A DNA stretch of 33,637 nt, from assembly GCA_905181675.1 (NCBI GenBank), contig CAJIYZ010000087.1:1-33637 (forward strand), in the 5' to 3' direction. Below, piece by piece: positions 16,497-26,449 of this stretch; the first letter of the stretch is position 1; each line of letters begins with the position of its first letter. The position numbers were made by a program, and so were the translations under genes. Origin of the DNA: Bacteroidetes bacterium MED-G20 (lineage in GTDB: Bacteria > Bacteroidota > Bacteroidia > Flavobacteriales_D > Parvicellaceae). The notes under the pieces are model-generated. The model was not told where the DNA came from and searched no databases. It worked only from the letters and a program-made list of their open reading frames with translations.

Positions 16497-18061
16497 TAAA
16501 TAATAATTTTCAAACATTTATTCTCTGGTTTAGAATAAGTTTTTAAAGTTTTGATATAATCTTTTTCGCTTCTTACATACATGGGAATAAAACTATCTTT
16601 TCTTTCTGCTAAAGTGCCATTATCATGTAATTGACTAGATATTTTACTTAGCTGAGTTTTTTTAAACTCTTCCTTTCTTTTTAGAGCCTGAAGAAATTTA
16701 TTTCTGACCTTGTCCAAATTACTTTTCATTCCTTTTAGTGAACCATTAACAGATGGAATTAATGTAGTTTCAATACTCTGTGCTTTAGCTAATAAAATTC
16801 GTGATAATTCAATAAGCAATTCATTTTCACTATTAAAATCTAGAATTTCATTATTTGACGAAAGAAGAGTATTTTTAATTAAGGTATCTGGGTCATTTGC
16901 TAAATCGTTATCCGAAAAACCCAAGCTTTTCCATTTTTTATAGCTTTTTTCAGTCATCCAATGAAAATGATCTCTCAAAATAAGTATTGGGAAATTTAGA
17001 TTTGCTAAGTCAAATGATTTTTTTAATTGAGTCCAGTAAACTAATTCCGACGGGCCTCCTATATAAGCTAAATTGGGAAGTAAATTTTCTTGGTAGAGAG
17101 GTCGCATTAATACATTAGGACTAAATTTTTCTGGTGAGCTGTTTAATAGGTTCAAGACCTCTTTTAAATTTAAGTTCCTCTCTCCTATTTTGAAAATATT
17201 GTTTTCAAAAATTATTCTGTGTCTTTTCTTATCGCCAAAGAAAAACAAATTAAGCATTCTTGGATTAATTTTAGGTTCATAACCCAATGCACTCAAGTTT
17301 TTATTGGTCTCTGATACAGAGTTATAAATAAATTGCTCTTCTAGCTCTTTTTTAATAGTAGGAATAAATAGTTTTTTCAATTTTGAATCGTCTGCATCTA
17401 GCACTACCAAGTTTTCTTTTTCAAAAATCTTAGAAATCCAATATCTAGTTGCATTGGCCCAATTTTTCTGTCTCAAAGAAGCTGAAAAAATAGATTCTAA
17501 ATTATTAAATCTAGCATCGTTCTTGAAAAGATCTTTTAAGGATTCTAATATTGGCATGAATATTTCAGGATTTAGATGACCAACACCTAACCCATCTTCT
17601 TTATCGATTGAAAGATTTTTACTAAATATATTTAAAGAGCTGATTTCTTGAAAATCGTGGTCCTCAGAAGCCATCCAAAATATTGGAATAAAGTCAAAAT
17701 CTTGAAACTTTGATTTTAAATTTTCCACCATTTTTAAAACAGAAACAATCTTATGAATAAAGTATTGCGGACCTCCAAATACACAAAGCTGATGGCCAGT
17801 AGTAACCGTGAAAACACCCTTATTTTTTAGAGCTTCTAGATTTTCAGGAGGGGTTAATTCGCAATCTAAATACTGTTGGCTAATGACATCAAAAAGAATT
17901 TCTCTGTTTTCTTTGCTCAAATCTCTTTTCGCAAAAAAATCATGATTCATATAACTTAAGTCTGTTCCATCATGAAAAGAACTCATATTTGAGTCTTTTT
18001 CAAAAAGATCTAATAAAATTGGATGCTTATAAAACGAATTGAAAAGAGGAATCTCTACCAT
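16493..18061 (-). CDS. bshC: Bacillithiol biosynthesis cysteine-adding enzyme BshC
   Basis: TVTTGHQLCVFGGPQYFIHKIVSVLKM, PIFWMASEDHDFQEI, NLAYIGGPSELVYW motifs. Confidence 0.95.
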   Translation of the reverse strand: MVEIPLFNSFYKHPILLDLFEKDSNMSSFHDGTDLSYMNHDFFAKRDLSKENREILFDVISQQYLDCELTPPENLEALKNKGVFTVTTGHQLCVFGGPQYFIHKIVSVLKMVENLKSKFQDFDFIPIFWMASEDHDFQEISSLNIFSKNLSIDKEDGLGVGHLNPEIFMPILESLKDLFKNDARFNNLESIFSASLRQKNWANATRYWISKIFEKENLVVLDADDSKLKKLFIPTIKKELEEQFIYNSVSETNKNLSALGYEPKINPRMLNLFFFGDKKRHRIIFENNIFKIGERNLNLKEVLNLLNSSPEKFSPNVLMRPLYQENLLPNLAYIGGPSELVYWTQLKKSFDLANLNFPILILRDHFHWMTEKSYKKWKSLGFSDNDLANDPDTLIKNTLLSSNNEILDFNSENELLIELSRILLAKAQSIETTLIPSVNGSLKGMKSNLDKVRNKFLQALKRKEEFKKTQLSKISSQLHDNGTLAERKDSFIPMYVRSEKDYIKTLKTYSKPENKCLKIIIY

Positions 18062-18170
18062 CTAACGAAATTTAGGAGAAAATAAAAAAACATGATTAAT
18101 TAAATTTTCTTTATACCGAAGCTAAAAAAAATATGAATGAAAATATTAAATTAGAAAATAATAAAAGAAT

Positions 18171-19433
18171 ATGAAACGTATTCAATCTTTGAAAAACACT
18201 TTAGGTCCCGGAATTTTATTCGCTAGTACCGCCATTGGAGTGTCTCATTTGGTTCAAAGCACCAAAGCTGGAGCATTGTTCGGATTTGGACTGTTGTGGG
18301 CTGTAGTAGCAGCTAATGTATTAAAATATCCATTTTTCGAGTTCGGTTCAAGATATGCAAATGCAACAGGAACGAGTATTATAGAAGGATACCAAAAACT
18401 AAGTAAATGGGCATTGTGGACCTATTTTATAATAACTGTTTCCTCCATGTTTTTTGTGTGTGCTGCTGTTGGAAAAGTAACATCAGGATTTATGGAAAAT
18501 TTATTTCAGCTTAATAAAATTGGATTAAGCGGTAGTCTATCTAGTATTTTAATTTTTATGATTTGTGGTGGGATTTTAATTATTGGAAAATTTAAAATAT
18601 TAGATAAATTGATTAAAATAATTGGATTGGTACTGCTAATATCTACTCTTACTGCTTTTAGCCTTTGTATTTTTCATGGACCTGTAAATAAAAATGTAGT
18701 TTTTATTAGTTATCAATCTATTAATAGTGATGCATGGTTTTTTCTTATTCCTTTAATGGGTTGGATGCCAACTGCTGTAGATTTAAGTTCCTGGAATAGC
18801 TTATGGACAGTTGAAAAAATAAAAAGTTCTAAATACCATCCTGCATTAAAAGAAACACTTTTTGAATTTAATTTTGGATATATAATTTCTGGGTTGCTTT
18901 CTATTTGTTTTATTACTCTTGGTGCATTTTTAATTTATGGTACTTCAGAAGTAATGGAAACCTCGAGTCACTTATTTGCTAATCAAGTAGTAAATCTTTA
19001 TACAAAGATATTTGGTAATTGGAGTTACATAATTATTGCATCCAGTACCTTTTCAATAATGTTTGGAACCTGTATAGCGGTATTTGATGGATATGGCAGG
19101 GTACTTAATAAAACAACCGAACTCTTGTTCCCAAATTTATCGATAATAAGAAATAAATATGCCATATGTGTTTTAATATTAATTACTGGTACTTTTTTAA
19201 TAACCAATGAATTTGAAAAATCAGGAGATTTCGGAATTTTAGTAAACTTCGCAACATCTATTTCTTTTATTATTGCACCTATTATTGCAGTTTTTAATTT
19301 TTTAGTAGTCAATAAGTATTTAGATAAGAAGTTTATTCCACCTAAGTGGTTAAATTATTTAGCCATATTAGGTGTTATTTACCTAACACTATTTTCAATA
19401 TTGTACCTTTTTAAAAATTATCTTTTGGCATGA
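18171..19433 (+). CDS. Nramp-family-related divalent metal transporter (divergent)
   Basis: 11-TM profile; LGPGILFASTAIGVSHLVQSTKAGALFGFGLLWAVVAANVLKYPFFEFGSRYANATG aligns with Nramp TM1-2. Confidence 0.85.
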   Translation: MKRIQSLKNTLGPGILFASTAIGVSHLVQSTKAGALFGFGLLWAVVAANVLKYPFFEFGSRYANATGTSIIEGYQKLSKWALWTYFIITVSSMFFVCAAVGKVTSGFMENLFQLNKIGLSGSLSSILIFMICGGILIIGKFKILDKLIKIIGLVLLISTLTAFSLCIFHGPVNKNVVFISYQSINSDAWFFLIPLMGWMPTAVDLSSWNSLWTVEKIKSSKYHPALKETLFEFNFGYIISGLLSICFITLGAFLIYGTSEVMETSSHLFANQVVNLYTKIFGNWSYIIIASSTFSIMFGTCIAVFDGYGRVLNKTTELLFPNLSIIRNKYAICVLILITGTFLITNEFEKSGDFGILVNFATSISFIIAPIIAVFNFLVVNKYLDKKFIPPKWLNYLAILGVIYLTLFSILYLFKNYLLA

Positions 19434-21292
19434 AATGTTTTTTTAGTTGTTTTTTAATTGTAATTCTTTCCTACAGTGGAATATTTTCTCAGAATTTGAA
19501 AACCTCTTCCACTAAAATAATGAGTACTATTAATCTTAGAGATCACCTTGATTCTTGGAAAGCAACAGTTCAATCAATGCAAATGACGAGCCCTGGCGGA
19601 AATTCATATAATGATTTTTTAATAGCTCAAAAACAGGAAATAGTATTAAAATATCCTAGAATAAAAGCGTTTAACCATTTGGGAAAGTCTCAAAATACAC
19701 CTTCCATTATTATTGAAAACGGATTCGAGGGTAATTTATATAACAATAAAGTTCCCAATGACAATACCTTGGCCATTTCCAACGATGGAATTCTTATTGC
19801 TGGAATAAACTCATCCTATATTATATATGATGTAGAAAATGACACTTTATTATTAAGTAGAACTTTAAATTCCTTAACCTCTACTTTTACCAATTTAAGA
19901 TTTGTAAAAAAATACGATCCAAAGTTTATTTACGACCACCAAGAAGACAGGTTTATTGTGGTATTCCTAGTTGGTAACAAACCTGCCAATAGTCATGTTT
20001 GTGTAGCATTTTCCTCAACTAAGAATCCTATGGACGACTGGAATGTTTATATGCTTACAGGGGATGCTTTAAATACTGGTCATTGGACGGATTATCCAGC
20101 TATTTCAATCACTGAAGATGATTTATTCATTACCGGAAATTTATTGTTAGATGGTGTTAGCTGGCAACTAGGATTTAACCAGTCTATAATCTGGCAAATC
20201 GATAAAGAAAACGGATACTCTGGTTTAGATTCACTTAATTTTAATTTGTGGTCAGACATTAAGGACGACTCTATAAATATTAGAAATATTCACCCAGTAA
20301 AAGGAGCAAGAGAATTACAAGATAAAGAACAGTATTTATTGAGCAATAGGAACTTTTCTTTAGAAAGCGATAGTTTGTACTTAATAAAAATTGAGAATAG
20401 TCAAAAATCCAACAACTCTGAATTGTCAATTCAAAGAATAAGTCTCGATGATCACTATTTTTTGAGTCCTAATGGGCAACAATATAGTGGCAAGGAATTA
20501 GCTACCAATGATTCTAGAGTCTTAGGGGCAATTATTGATGAGGATTGGATACAATTTGTCCAGCATTCAATGGATACTAATTATGGAACTGCTGGTATAT
20601 ACCATGGAATAATTTACAATTACGAGCAAAATCCATTTGTAGAATCAAAAATGATATCAGATTCAATTATAGATTTTGGATATCCAAACATTGCCTCTAC
20701 AGCAATAAATCCAAACGAAAAGGAATGTGTAATTGGATTTAATTATACTTCAATTTATGATACGAACGGTGTTTCGTGTATGTATATGAACAATGAAGAA
20801 AAGTACAGTAGTTATACCAAACTTCATAAAGGAGACAGAGCTATTGACAGGTTAAGTGGGAATATAGACCGTTGGGGAGATTATAGTGGCATTCAAAGAA
20901 AGTACGATGATCCTTGTAGAACGTGGATATCTGGAATGTTTGGGAAAATTGGTAGTAATGGTAGTTGGATTAGTAGCGTTTCTACATCTGACACCTGTAG
21001 AGAGCCTATTCCATATTTATTTTTAGAACCTAAATTTACAGATGGAGTTTTATTTCCAAACCCAAGTAAAAACTTTGTTAATTATGATTTTACCATTGAG
21101 GGTAATTTAGATTTGAAAATATCTATTTATAGTATTGAAGGTAAATTGGTTTCAGTACTTTACAACGACTTAGTTAACAGTGGACCAAACAGACTTAGTT
21201 TTAGTATATTAAATCTTAAAGCTGGAAGTTATTTGTTACTAATAGAAAATAATGAGAACAGATTATTCACCAAAAAACTAATTAAAAACTAA
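19430..21292 (+). CDS. Secreted protein with T9SS type A C-terminal sorting domain
   Basis: Signal peptide; C-terminus LFPNPSKNFVNYDF...SIYSIEGKLV...LSFSILNLKAGSYLLLIENNENRLFTKKLIKN. Confidence 0.85.
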   Translation: MKCFFSCFLIVILSYSGIFSQNLKTSSTKIMSTINLRDHLDSWKATVQSMQMTSPGGNSYNDFLIAQKQEIVLKYPRIKAFNHLGKSQNTPSIIIENGFEGNLYNNKVPNDNTLAISNDGILIAGINSSYIIYDVENDTLLLSRTLNSLTSTFTNLRFVKKYDPKFIYDHQEDRFIVVFLVGNKPANSHVCVAFSSTKNPMDDWNVYMLTGDALNTGHWTDYPAISITEDDLFITGNLLLDGVSWQLGFNQSIIWQIDKENGYSGLDSLNFNLWSDIKDDSINIRNIHPVKGARELQDKEQYLLSNRNFSLESDSLYLIKIENSQKSNNSELSIQRISLDDHYFLSPNGQQYSGKELATNDSRVLGAIIDEDWIQFVQHSMDTNYGTAGIYHGIIYNYEQNPFVESKMISDSIIDFGYPNIASTAINPNEKECVIGFNYTSIYDTNGVSCMYMNNEEKYSSYTKLHKGDRAIDRLSGNIDRWGDYSGIQRKYDDPCRTWISGMFGKIGSNGSWISSVSTSDTCREPIPYLFLEPKFTDGVLFPNPSKNFVNYDFTIEGNLDLKISIYSIEGKLVSVLYNDLVNSGPNRLSFSILNLKAGSYLLLIENNENRLFTKKLIKN

Positions 21293-21293
21293 A

Positions 21294-24200
21294 TTAATTA
21301 GTCTCTGTATCCCACATGTTTTGGGTGATAACTCCTCCATTTTTAAAGTAACTCACACCCCATTTAGACTTTACTTTTTTATATTCATCGCCCTTATTTC
21401 CTCGGACAACAATTCTAACAATAGTTAACTCAGAAACGTCTCCATTACTATCCTTGCGTTCATATACTTTTTCGGTAATTCCTTCAGGAAACTGTTGCGC
21501 TAACTTTTGAATGTTAATTTTAGAAGCTTTATTAATTGAAATTTCTTTAGCCTGCTCAAGATACTGAGCATTTAAATAATCTGCAGAAAGGTCGGATTTA
21601 TTAACTTGAACTTGAGAAGAGTGATAACTATCTGAATAAAGTTCCAAATTAAATGAGTTGGAAACTCTATTGTCTTCATGATTCTCATTATCCAAACTTC
21701 GCTCATCTTTATACATCTCGTTAATAAAATGAAGATTGTAAACCTTATCTATACCTACATCACTCCAAATAGAAGCCTTAGAAAGTTTTTTATCTAAATA
21801 ATGATCTAAATTAAATGAGTTGATATTTCTTGGATCGTCAGCAGATAAAGCAAATTCGTTAAGATTGGATATTAGAGTTTGAGAACTTTCGAAGTTATTA
21901 TAATTATTATTAATACTTTTAATTTTAATTGTGGAATTATTATCAAAATAATCATTTTGGTAGTAACCGAAAGATGGTATAATTTTAGTTTGTCTTGTAT
22001 CGTCTAAATTTGAAGTATTAGTATTAAAAAGACCCATCATATTTTCAGTAAAAATATGAGAGTTATAAGTAGAATTTTCAGAATGTCCTTCTTCGTCTTC
22101 ATTTAAAATCAAAAGATCTTCTTTGTAGCTATCTATTTTATCGATTAAAAGGTCTCTGTTACTTAATCTAGCAATATTTTCAATTTCAAAATCGGTCAAT
22201 ATTAATTCATTTTCTATAGAATTTGAATAAGTAGTTGAAATTCCCCGATTAACCCATTCCAAATCGTTGACAGATTTATTGTCAAAAAACTTTCCGGTCA
22301 ATAAATCGTTTTTAGCAATTATTTCTGATCTAAAAACTTCTTTATTTTCAAGTAATTGATTTTGTGTTTCAATTTTATTGAAGTTTCTTGTTGTGTTTTC
22401 TAATGAAAATAAATAAATCTCATTCAGATTAGACATATTCATTTCTTTGTAATCCACAACTTTAGGAATATTATTCCACCTTGAATCGTTGCTGTTTTCA
22501 AAGCTTTTCTGAATATTTTTATAAAAAACACTTATTTGATCGTTTTGAAGACTTGTTTTTAATTCTTGCTTAGATCTATTTTTAATGGCAAATTGTTCGG
22601 CAACATTCTTTTTAAAGTCAGCTTCAATTCCCATTTTTTCAAAATCGTCTGATTTTTCAGAACCCAACATTCTATCTATTTGGTCTTCGCTGTATTTTCC
22701 AGAAACTTCTTTACCATACATTAAGCTATAACTATTTAAAACAGATTGGTTGCTAGATAAACCATTTGATGCATCTTGATCCATAAGCTTATTAATTTCA
22801 ACTACTTTATCTTTATGCATTTCACCTTGAGGATTGATTTTTGCAGCATTTTGAAAAGATTCAATTGCCAAAGAATAACTTTTAGAAGAGAGATGTCTAT
22901 TACCTTGTTTAATTAATAAATCATACTGGTTTTTTTTCTCTAGATTGTTAAGAGCAATTAATTTGGCTTCAGACACTTGCTTTATTTTTTCTTTTAGAAT
23001 AGTTTCTTCTGGTAGAACAGACAATGCCTTTCTATAATAGATTATAGACTTATCAAAATTCTTATCGTTAAAAAACTTTTCTGCTTTTGCTACGAAATCA
23101 TCGTATTTTTCTCTGGACTTATTTCCAAACTGTTCAACAATTAACTTTTCTATTTCTAATATTTTTGTATTTGGATTAGGATCATTAGGCATAATTTTAC
23201 TAGCCTGAAGATAATATTGTTTTGCTTTACTTAATTGATTATTTGTTTTGGCATCCTCCGCTTTTAGAATTAAACCATCGTATTTCTCTTTGGAGGCAAG
23301 ATTTTGTTTTTCATCATTTTCTTTGGAGGCAAGATCAGATAACAATTGATTAATTTCGACTAACCTTTGGGTTGGATAATCATTTGTAAAATTAATTTCC
23401 TTCGCTTTTTTGTAGAAATTTCTAGCTTCATCGTATTTTTTACTGTTGAAATTCTCATCAGCAATTTTAATCACTTCATCGTACTCTATTTTTAAATTAT
23501 CTTGGTCTTGTTTATTTAAAGCTTGGTCAATAATTACTATTTGTTCATTGGGGTAAGGGTTTTGAGGAATAATAAATTTTGCTTTTTGATAAACTATTTT
23601 AGCTTCTTGGTATTTATTTTCATCTCTTAAAGCATCGGCTCTAGAAATCATATTATTATAGTTCTGTTCTACCTCATCTTGGGACTGAATATCTTCCAAT
23701 TTAATCTTAATTTCAGATAGTTTCTTTTTTGGATAGTATTCATTGCCAAATAATTTTAGTGCTTCTTGGTATTTGGTTTGAGACTCAAGTAGGTTATTTT
23801 CTTGGAAAAGTTGATCTGCATTTTTAATTATTTCATCGTATTGATTTCTTTTTGATGCTTTTTGATCTTTCAAGGACTTTAAATCGGCTAATTTTAAATT
23901 AATTTCCTCAATTCTTTTAATAGGATGGTCCTTGTCATAAATGTTTTTTGCAGAAACATAGTGGTTCAACGCCTTTTCCCAGCTCTCAGAATCAAATTCT
24001 TTATCTGCTTGATTAATTAAAGTTTGGTACTCGTTGTCTTTAGTCTCTTTTTCAATAATTAATCTCTTAATCTCTCTGATTTTTTCTATCGGATAAGATT
24101 CATTAGGTAATATTTCGTTTGCACCATCAAATTTTTTCATTGCCTCATCGTATGATAATTCTAAAAACAATTTATCTGCAGACTTGATTAGTTCTTCATA

Positions 24201-26351
24201 CTGGGTCTGGATATTTGAATTGGATAATTCTGAAATCTTAATATTAATTAAATCAATTTGTTGTTTTGGATAAGTATCTAAAGATTTTATTTTAATGGCC
24301 ATTCTGTACTTATCTTTAGCATCCTCCCATTTTTCATTATCTCTAAAAGAATCACCTTGGGCAATTAATAATTTAAAGGAACTATCAGTTTGATTAAATT
24401 TTAACTTTTCTTCAATTAGATAATTTAAATGCTTTAGCTTTTGATCTACAGTGGAATTATTTGGAAAAAGCTCTTTAGCCTCATTATATTTTGATTTGGA
24501 AACATCAAAGTCTTCAGTTTTTAAAGATTTGTCTCCTTGGGTTATTAAAGAGTTAAACTTTTCTAATTTCTCTTTTGATTCAGCCATTAAAGATTCTTCA
24601 TCAAGAATTTTTTGTTCAATAATTTCCAACTGTTTTTTTGGATATTCTTGACTTTCATCTATCGATAATGCATTGTTATAAAACTGTTTGGCCAACTTCC
24701 AATTTTGACTTTTAAAACTACCATCTGCATTTTTAATAAAATCTAAATATTTCTTTTGAGACTCTTTTTCTAGGTTTGCTATATGGGTTAATTTTATTTT
24801 TATTTCATTTATTTTTTGATCTGGGTAGCTCTCATCATTTTTAATTTTTTTAGCTGCTTGGTAGCTTAAAGAAGCATCCTCAAAATTATCTTCATTAAAT
24901 AAAGCATCTGCTTTAAGTATTTCTGCTTGATAAGCTTTTACAGCTTGTTCCATATCACTTTTAGCATCAGATATTTCTTTTAATTTATTATCAATAAAAG
25001 TTATTTTATCGGTAGGATATTTTTCACCACTTTTAATATCCAATGCTTGTTGGAAGGTAGATTTGGCTAATTGATACTCTAGGTTTTTCAATTGATTATC
25101 TGCCGTTTTTAAAATATTTTCGTACTTACGATCATTTTCAGAACTTGTAATCTGATCTTTAATTCCCTGTTCCGCAATTTTAATTTGGGCAGCTGGATGA
25201 GACTCATTGGGCTTAATTTTTAAGGCATTTTCATAGCTATCAATTGCCTCACTAAAAGACTTCTCTAATAATTGAGCATCAGCTTTCGAAATTAAATTTT
25301 TGTAATCCTCTTCGCTTTCTTTCTCATTTGCCAATATTTTGTTTATATCTGAAATTCTATCCTTTGGGCTTCTATTACTTGGGATAATTGAAGAAGCTTC
25401 GTTATACAAATCAATAGCTTGTTGGTAATTTTTACCATCAAAAGAAGCTTTTGCTTCATTCATTTTTAAGTTGAATTTTTCCGTTATTTCTTTTTGTTGA
25501 TCTAATAATTTCGCTTTTTCAACCTCTTTTATCTTTTCATAAGCAGTTTGAATTCCTGGATTTAACTCCTTTGCTTTATTGTAGTTTTCTAAAGCCAAAG
25601 TATTATTTCCTGTAGATAGAGCATTATCCCCTTTAACTATTAAGTCATTGTACTGTTTATTCAATTCTTTTTCTTGATTAATAAGCTCTAAGTTTTTCTT
25701 GGCTTTCTCAATCTTGCTTTCAACTAAATCGTCGTTATGAATGTTTAAAGCTTCTTCAAATTTCAAAATTGCTAAGGAATAATCCTCTTTATTTAATGCA
25801 TTATTTCCTTCAGATAAAAGTTTGTTGAATTGTGCTTCTTTTAAATTTGCTTGTTCTTCTACAGCTTTAAAATGTCTATCAATTTCGTTTTTTCTTTGTT
25901 TATTGTAAATATTATCTAAAGCTAGATTACCATCAATAATTCTAATTTTACCTACATGCTGATCTGAAACTACAGAATAATCAACATCAGGCTGTTTAGT
26001 TTGAAGAGTAATTGGAATGGCAAAAGGCTGGGTGCTTTGTTCCTCAATAAAATAACCACTTTTAGAATCTATTAAAATGGATTTAGTGGCAAAATTATTT
26101 TTAGAAAAACTAATTATATAAATATGCCCATAGGGAATTTCTATAGGATCATACTTGCCTTTTGAATTGGTGATAACAGATTTAAAAACTTGATTGTCTT
26201 GTTTTATTTCAACTTTTACACCACTTAGTTTTTCATAATTTTCATTATTAACACTACCTGCAATAACTATTAAGGGTTCATCTTGGGAATAGACAACAGA
26301 AAAGCTGAGACTAACATAAAATACAATAATAAATAGTATAAAACGCTTCAA
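21294..26351 (-). CDS. Giant TPR-like repeat protein with N-terminal carboxypeptidase-regulatory-like domain
   Basis: Signal peptide, then IAGSVNNENYEKLSGVKVEI..., then 17 repeats of about 60 aa (YxxLIxxADxxFxxxxYxxAxxxYxxAxxIxPxExYPxxKIxEI), then conserved-looking C-terminus PEGITEKVYERKDSNGDVSELTIVRIVVRGNKGDEYKKVKSKWGVSYFKNGGVIT. Confidence 0.88.
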   Translation of the reverse strand: MKRFILFIIVFYVSLSFSVVYSQDEPLIVIAGSVNNENYEKLSGVKVEIKQDNQVFKSVITNSKGKYDPIEIPYGHIYIISFSKNNFATKSILIDSKSGYFIEEQSTQPFAIPITLQTKQPDVDYSVVSDQHVGKIRIIDGNLALDNIYNKQRKNEIDRHFKAVEEQANLKEAQFNKLLSEGNNALNKEDYSLAILKFEEALNIHNDDLVESKIEKAKKNLELINQEKELNKQYNDLIVKGDNALSTGNNTLALENYNKAKELNPGIQTAYEKIKEVEKAKLLDQQKEITEKFNLKMNEAKASFDGKNYQQAIDLYNEASSIIPSNRSPKDRISDINKILANEKESEEDYKNLISKADAQLLEKSFSEAIDSYENALKIKPNESHPAAQIKIAEQGIKDQITSSENDRKYENILKTADNQLKNLEYQLAKSTFQQALDIKSGEKYPTDKITFIDNKLKEISDAKSDMEQAVKAYQAEILKADALFNEDNFEDASLSYQAAKKIKNDESYPDQKINEIKIKLTHIANLEKESQKKYLDFIKNADGSFKSQNWKLAKQFYNNALSIDESQEYPKKQLEIIEQKILDEESLMAESKEKLEKFNSLITQGDKSLKTEDFDVSKSKYNEAKELFPNNSTVDQKLKHLNYLIEEKLKFNQTDSSFKLLIAQGDSFRDNEKWEDAKDKYRMAIKIKSLDTYPKQQIDLINIKISELSNSNIQTQYEELIKSADKLFLELSYDEAMKKFDGANEILPNESYPIEKIREIKRLIIEKETKDNEYQTLINQADKEFDSESWEKALNHYVSAKNIYDKDHPIKRIEEINLKLADLKSLKDQKASKRNQYDEIIKNADQLFQENNLLESQTKYQEALKLFGNEYYPKKKLSEIKIKLEDIQSQDEVEQNYNNMISRADALRDENKYQEAKIVYQKAKFIIPQNPYPNEQIVIIDQALNKQDQDNLKIEYDEVIKIADENFNSKKYDEARNFYKKAKEINFTNDYPTQRLVEINQLLSDLASKENDEKQNLASKEKYDGLILKAEDAKTNNQLSKAKQYYLQASKIMPNDPNPNTKILEIEKLIVEQFGNKSREKYDDFVAKAEKFFNDKNFDKSIIYYRKALSVLPEETILKEKIKQVSEAKLIALNNLEKKNQYDLLIKQGNRHLSSKSYSLAIESFQNAAKINPQGEMHKDKVVEINKLMDQDASNGLSSNQSVLNSYSLMYGKEVSGKYSEDQIDRMLGSEKSDDFEKMGIEADFKKNVAEQFAIKNRSKQELKTSLQNDQISVFYKNIQKSFENSNDSRWNNIPKVVDYKEMNMSNLNEIYLFSLENTTRNFNKIETQNQLLENKEVFRSEIIAKNDLLTGKFFDNKSVNDLEWVNRGISTTYSNSIENELILTDFEIENIARLSNRDLLIDKIDSYKEDLLILNEDEEGHSENSTYNSHIFTENMMGLFNTNTSNLDDTRQTKIIPSFGYYQNDYFDNNSTIKIKSINNNYNNFESSQTLISNLNEFALSADDPRNINSFNLDHYLDKKLSKASIWSDVGIDKVYNLHFINEMYKDERSLDNENHEDNRVSNSFNLELYSDSYHSSQVQVNKSDLSADYLNAQYLEQAKEISINKASKINIQKLAQQFPEGITEKVYERKDSNGDVSELTIVRIVVRGNKGDEYKKVKSKWGVSYFKNGGVITQNMWDTETN
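22770..25832 (-). repeat. 17 tandem protein-level repeats (about 60 aa, about 180 bp) within the giant protein
   Basis: Aligned by eye from QFNKLLSEGNNAL... to QYDLLIKQGNRHLSSKSYSLAIESFQNAAKINP...; diverged at nucleotide level. Confidence 0.8.
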
Positions 26352-26449
26352 ATCAATGTGTTTTTACAAATATGAACAATAAATGTTTATCAATCAACAA
26401 TAATAGATTCAAATAACTAACGAATAAATATTAAAAAGGTTTTATAAAA

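Noticed and set aside
16710-16943. Forward 77-aa ORF
   Set aside because: Antisense to bshC with no recognisable motif.
19025-19312. Reverse-strand 95-aa ORF
   Set aside because: Antisense shadow of the Nramp-like gene.
24451-24651. Forward 66-aa ORF
   Set aside because: Antisense inside the repeat protein gene.
22770-25832. Possible CRISPR or DNA tandem repeat array
   Set aside because: Periodicity is at protein level with diverged nucleotides and no fixed repeat/spacer pattern.
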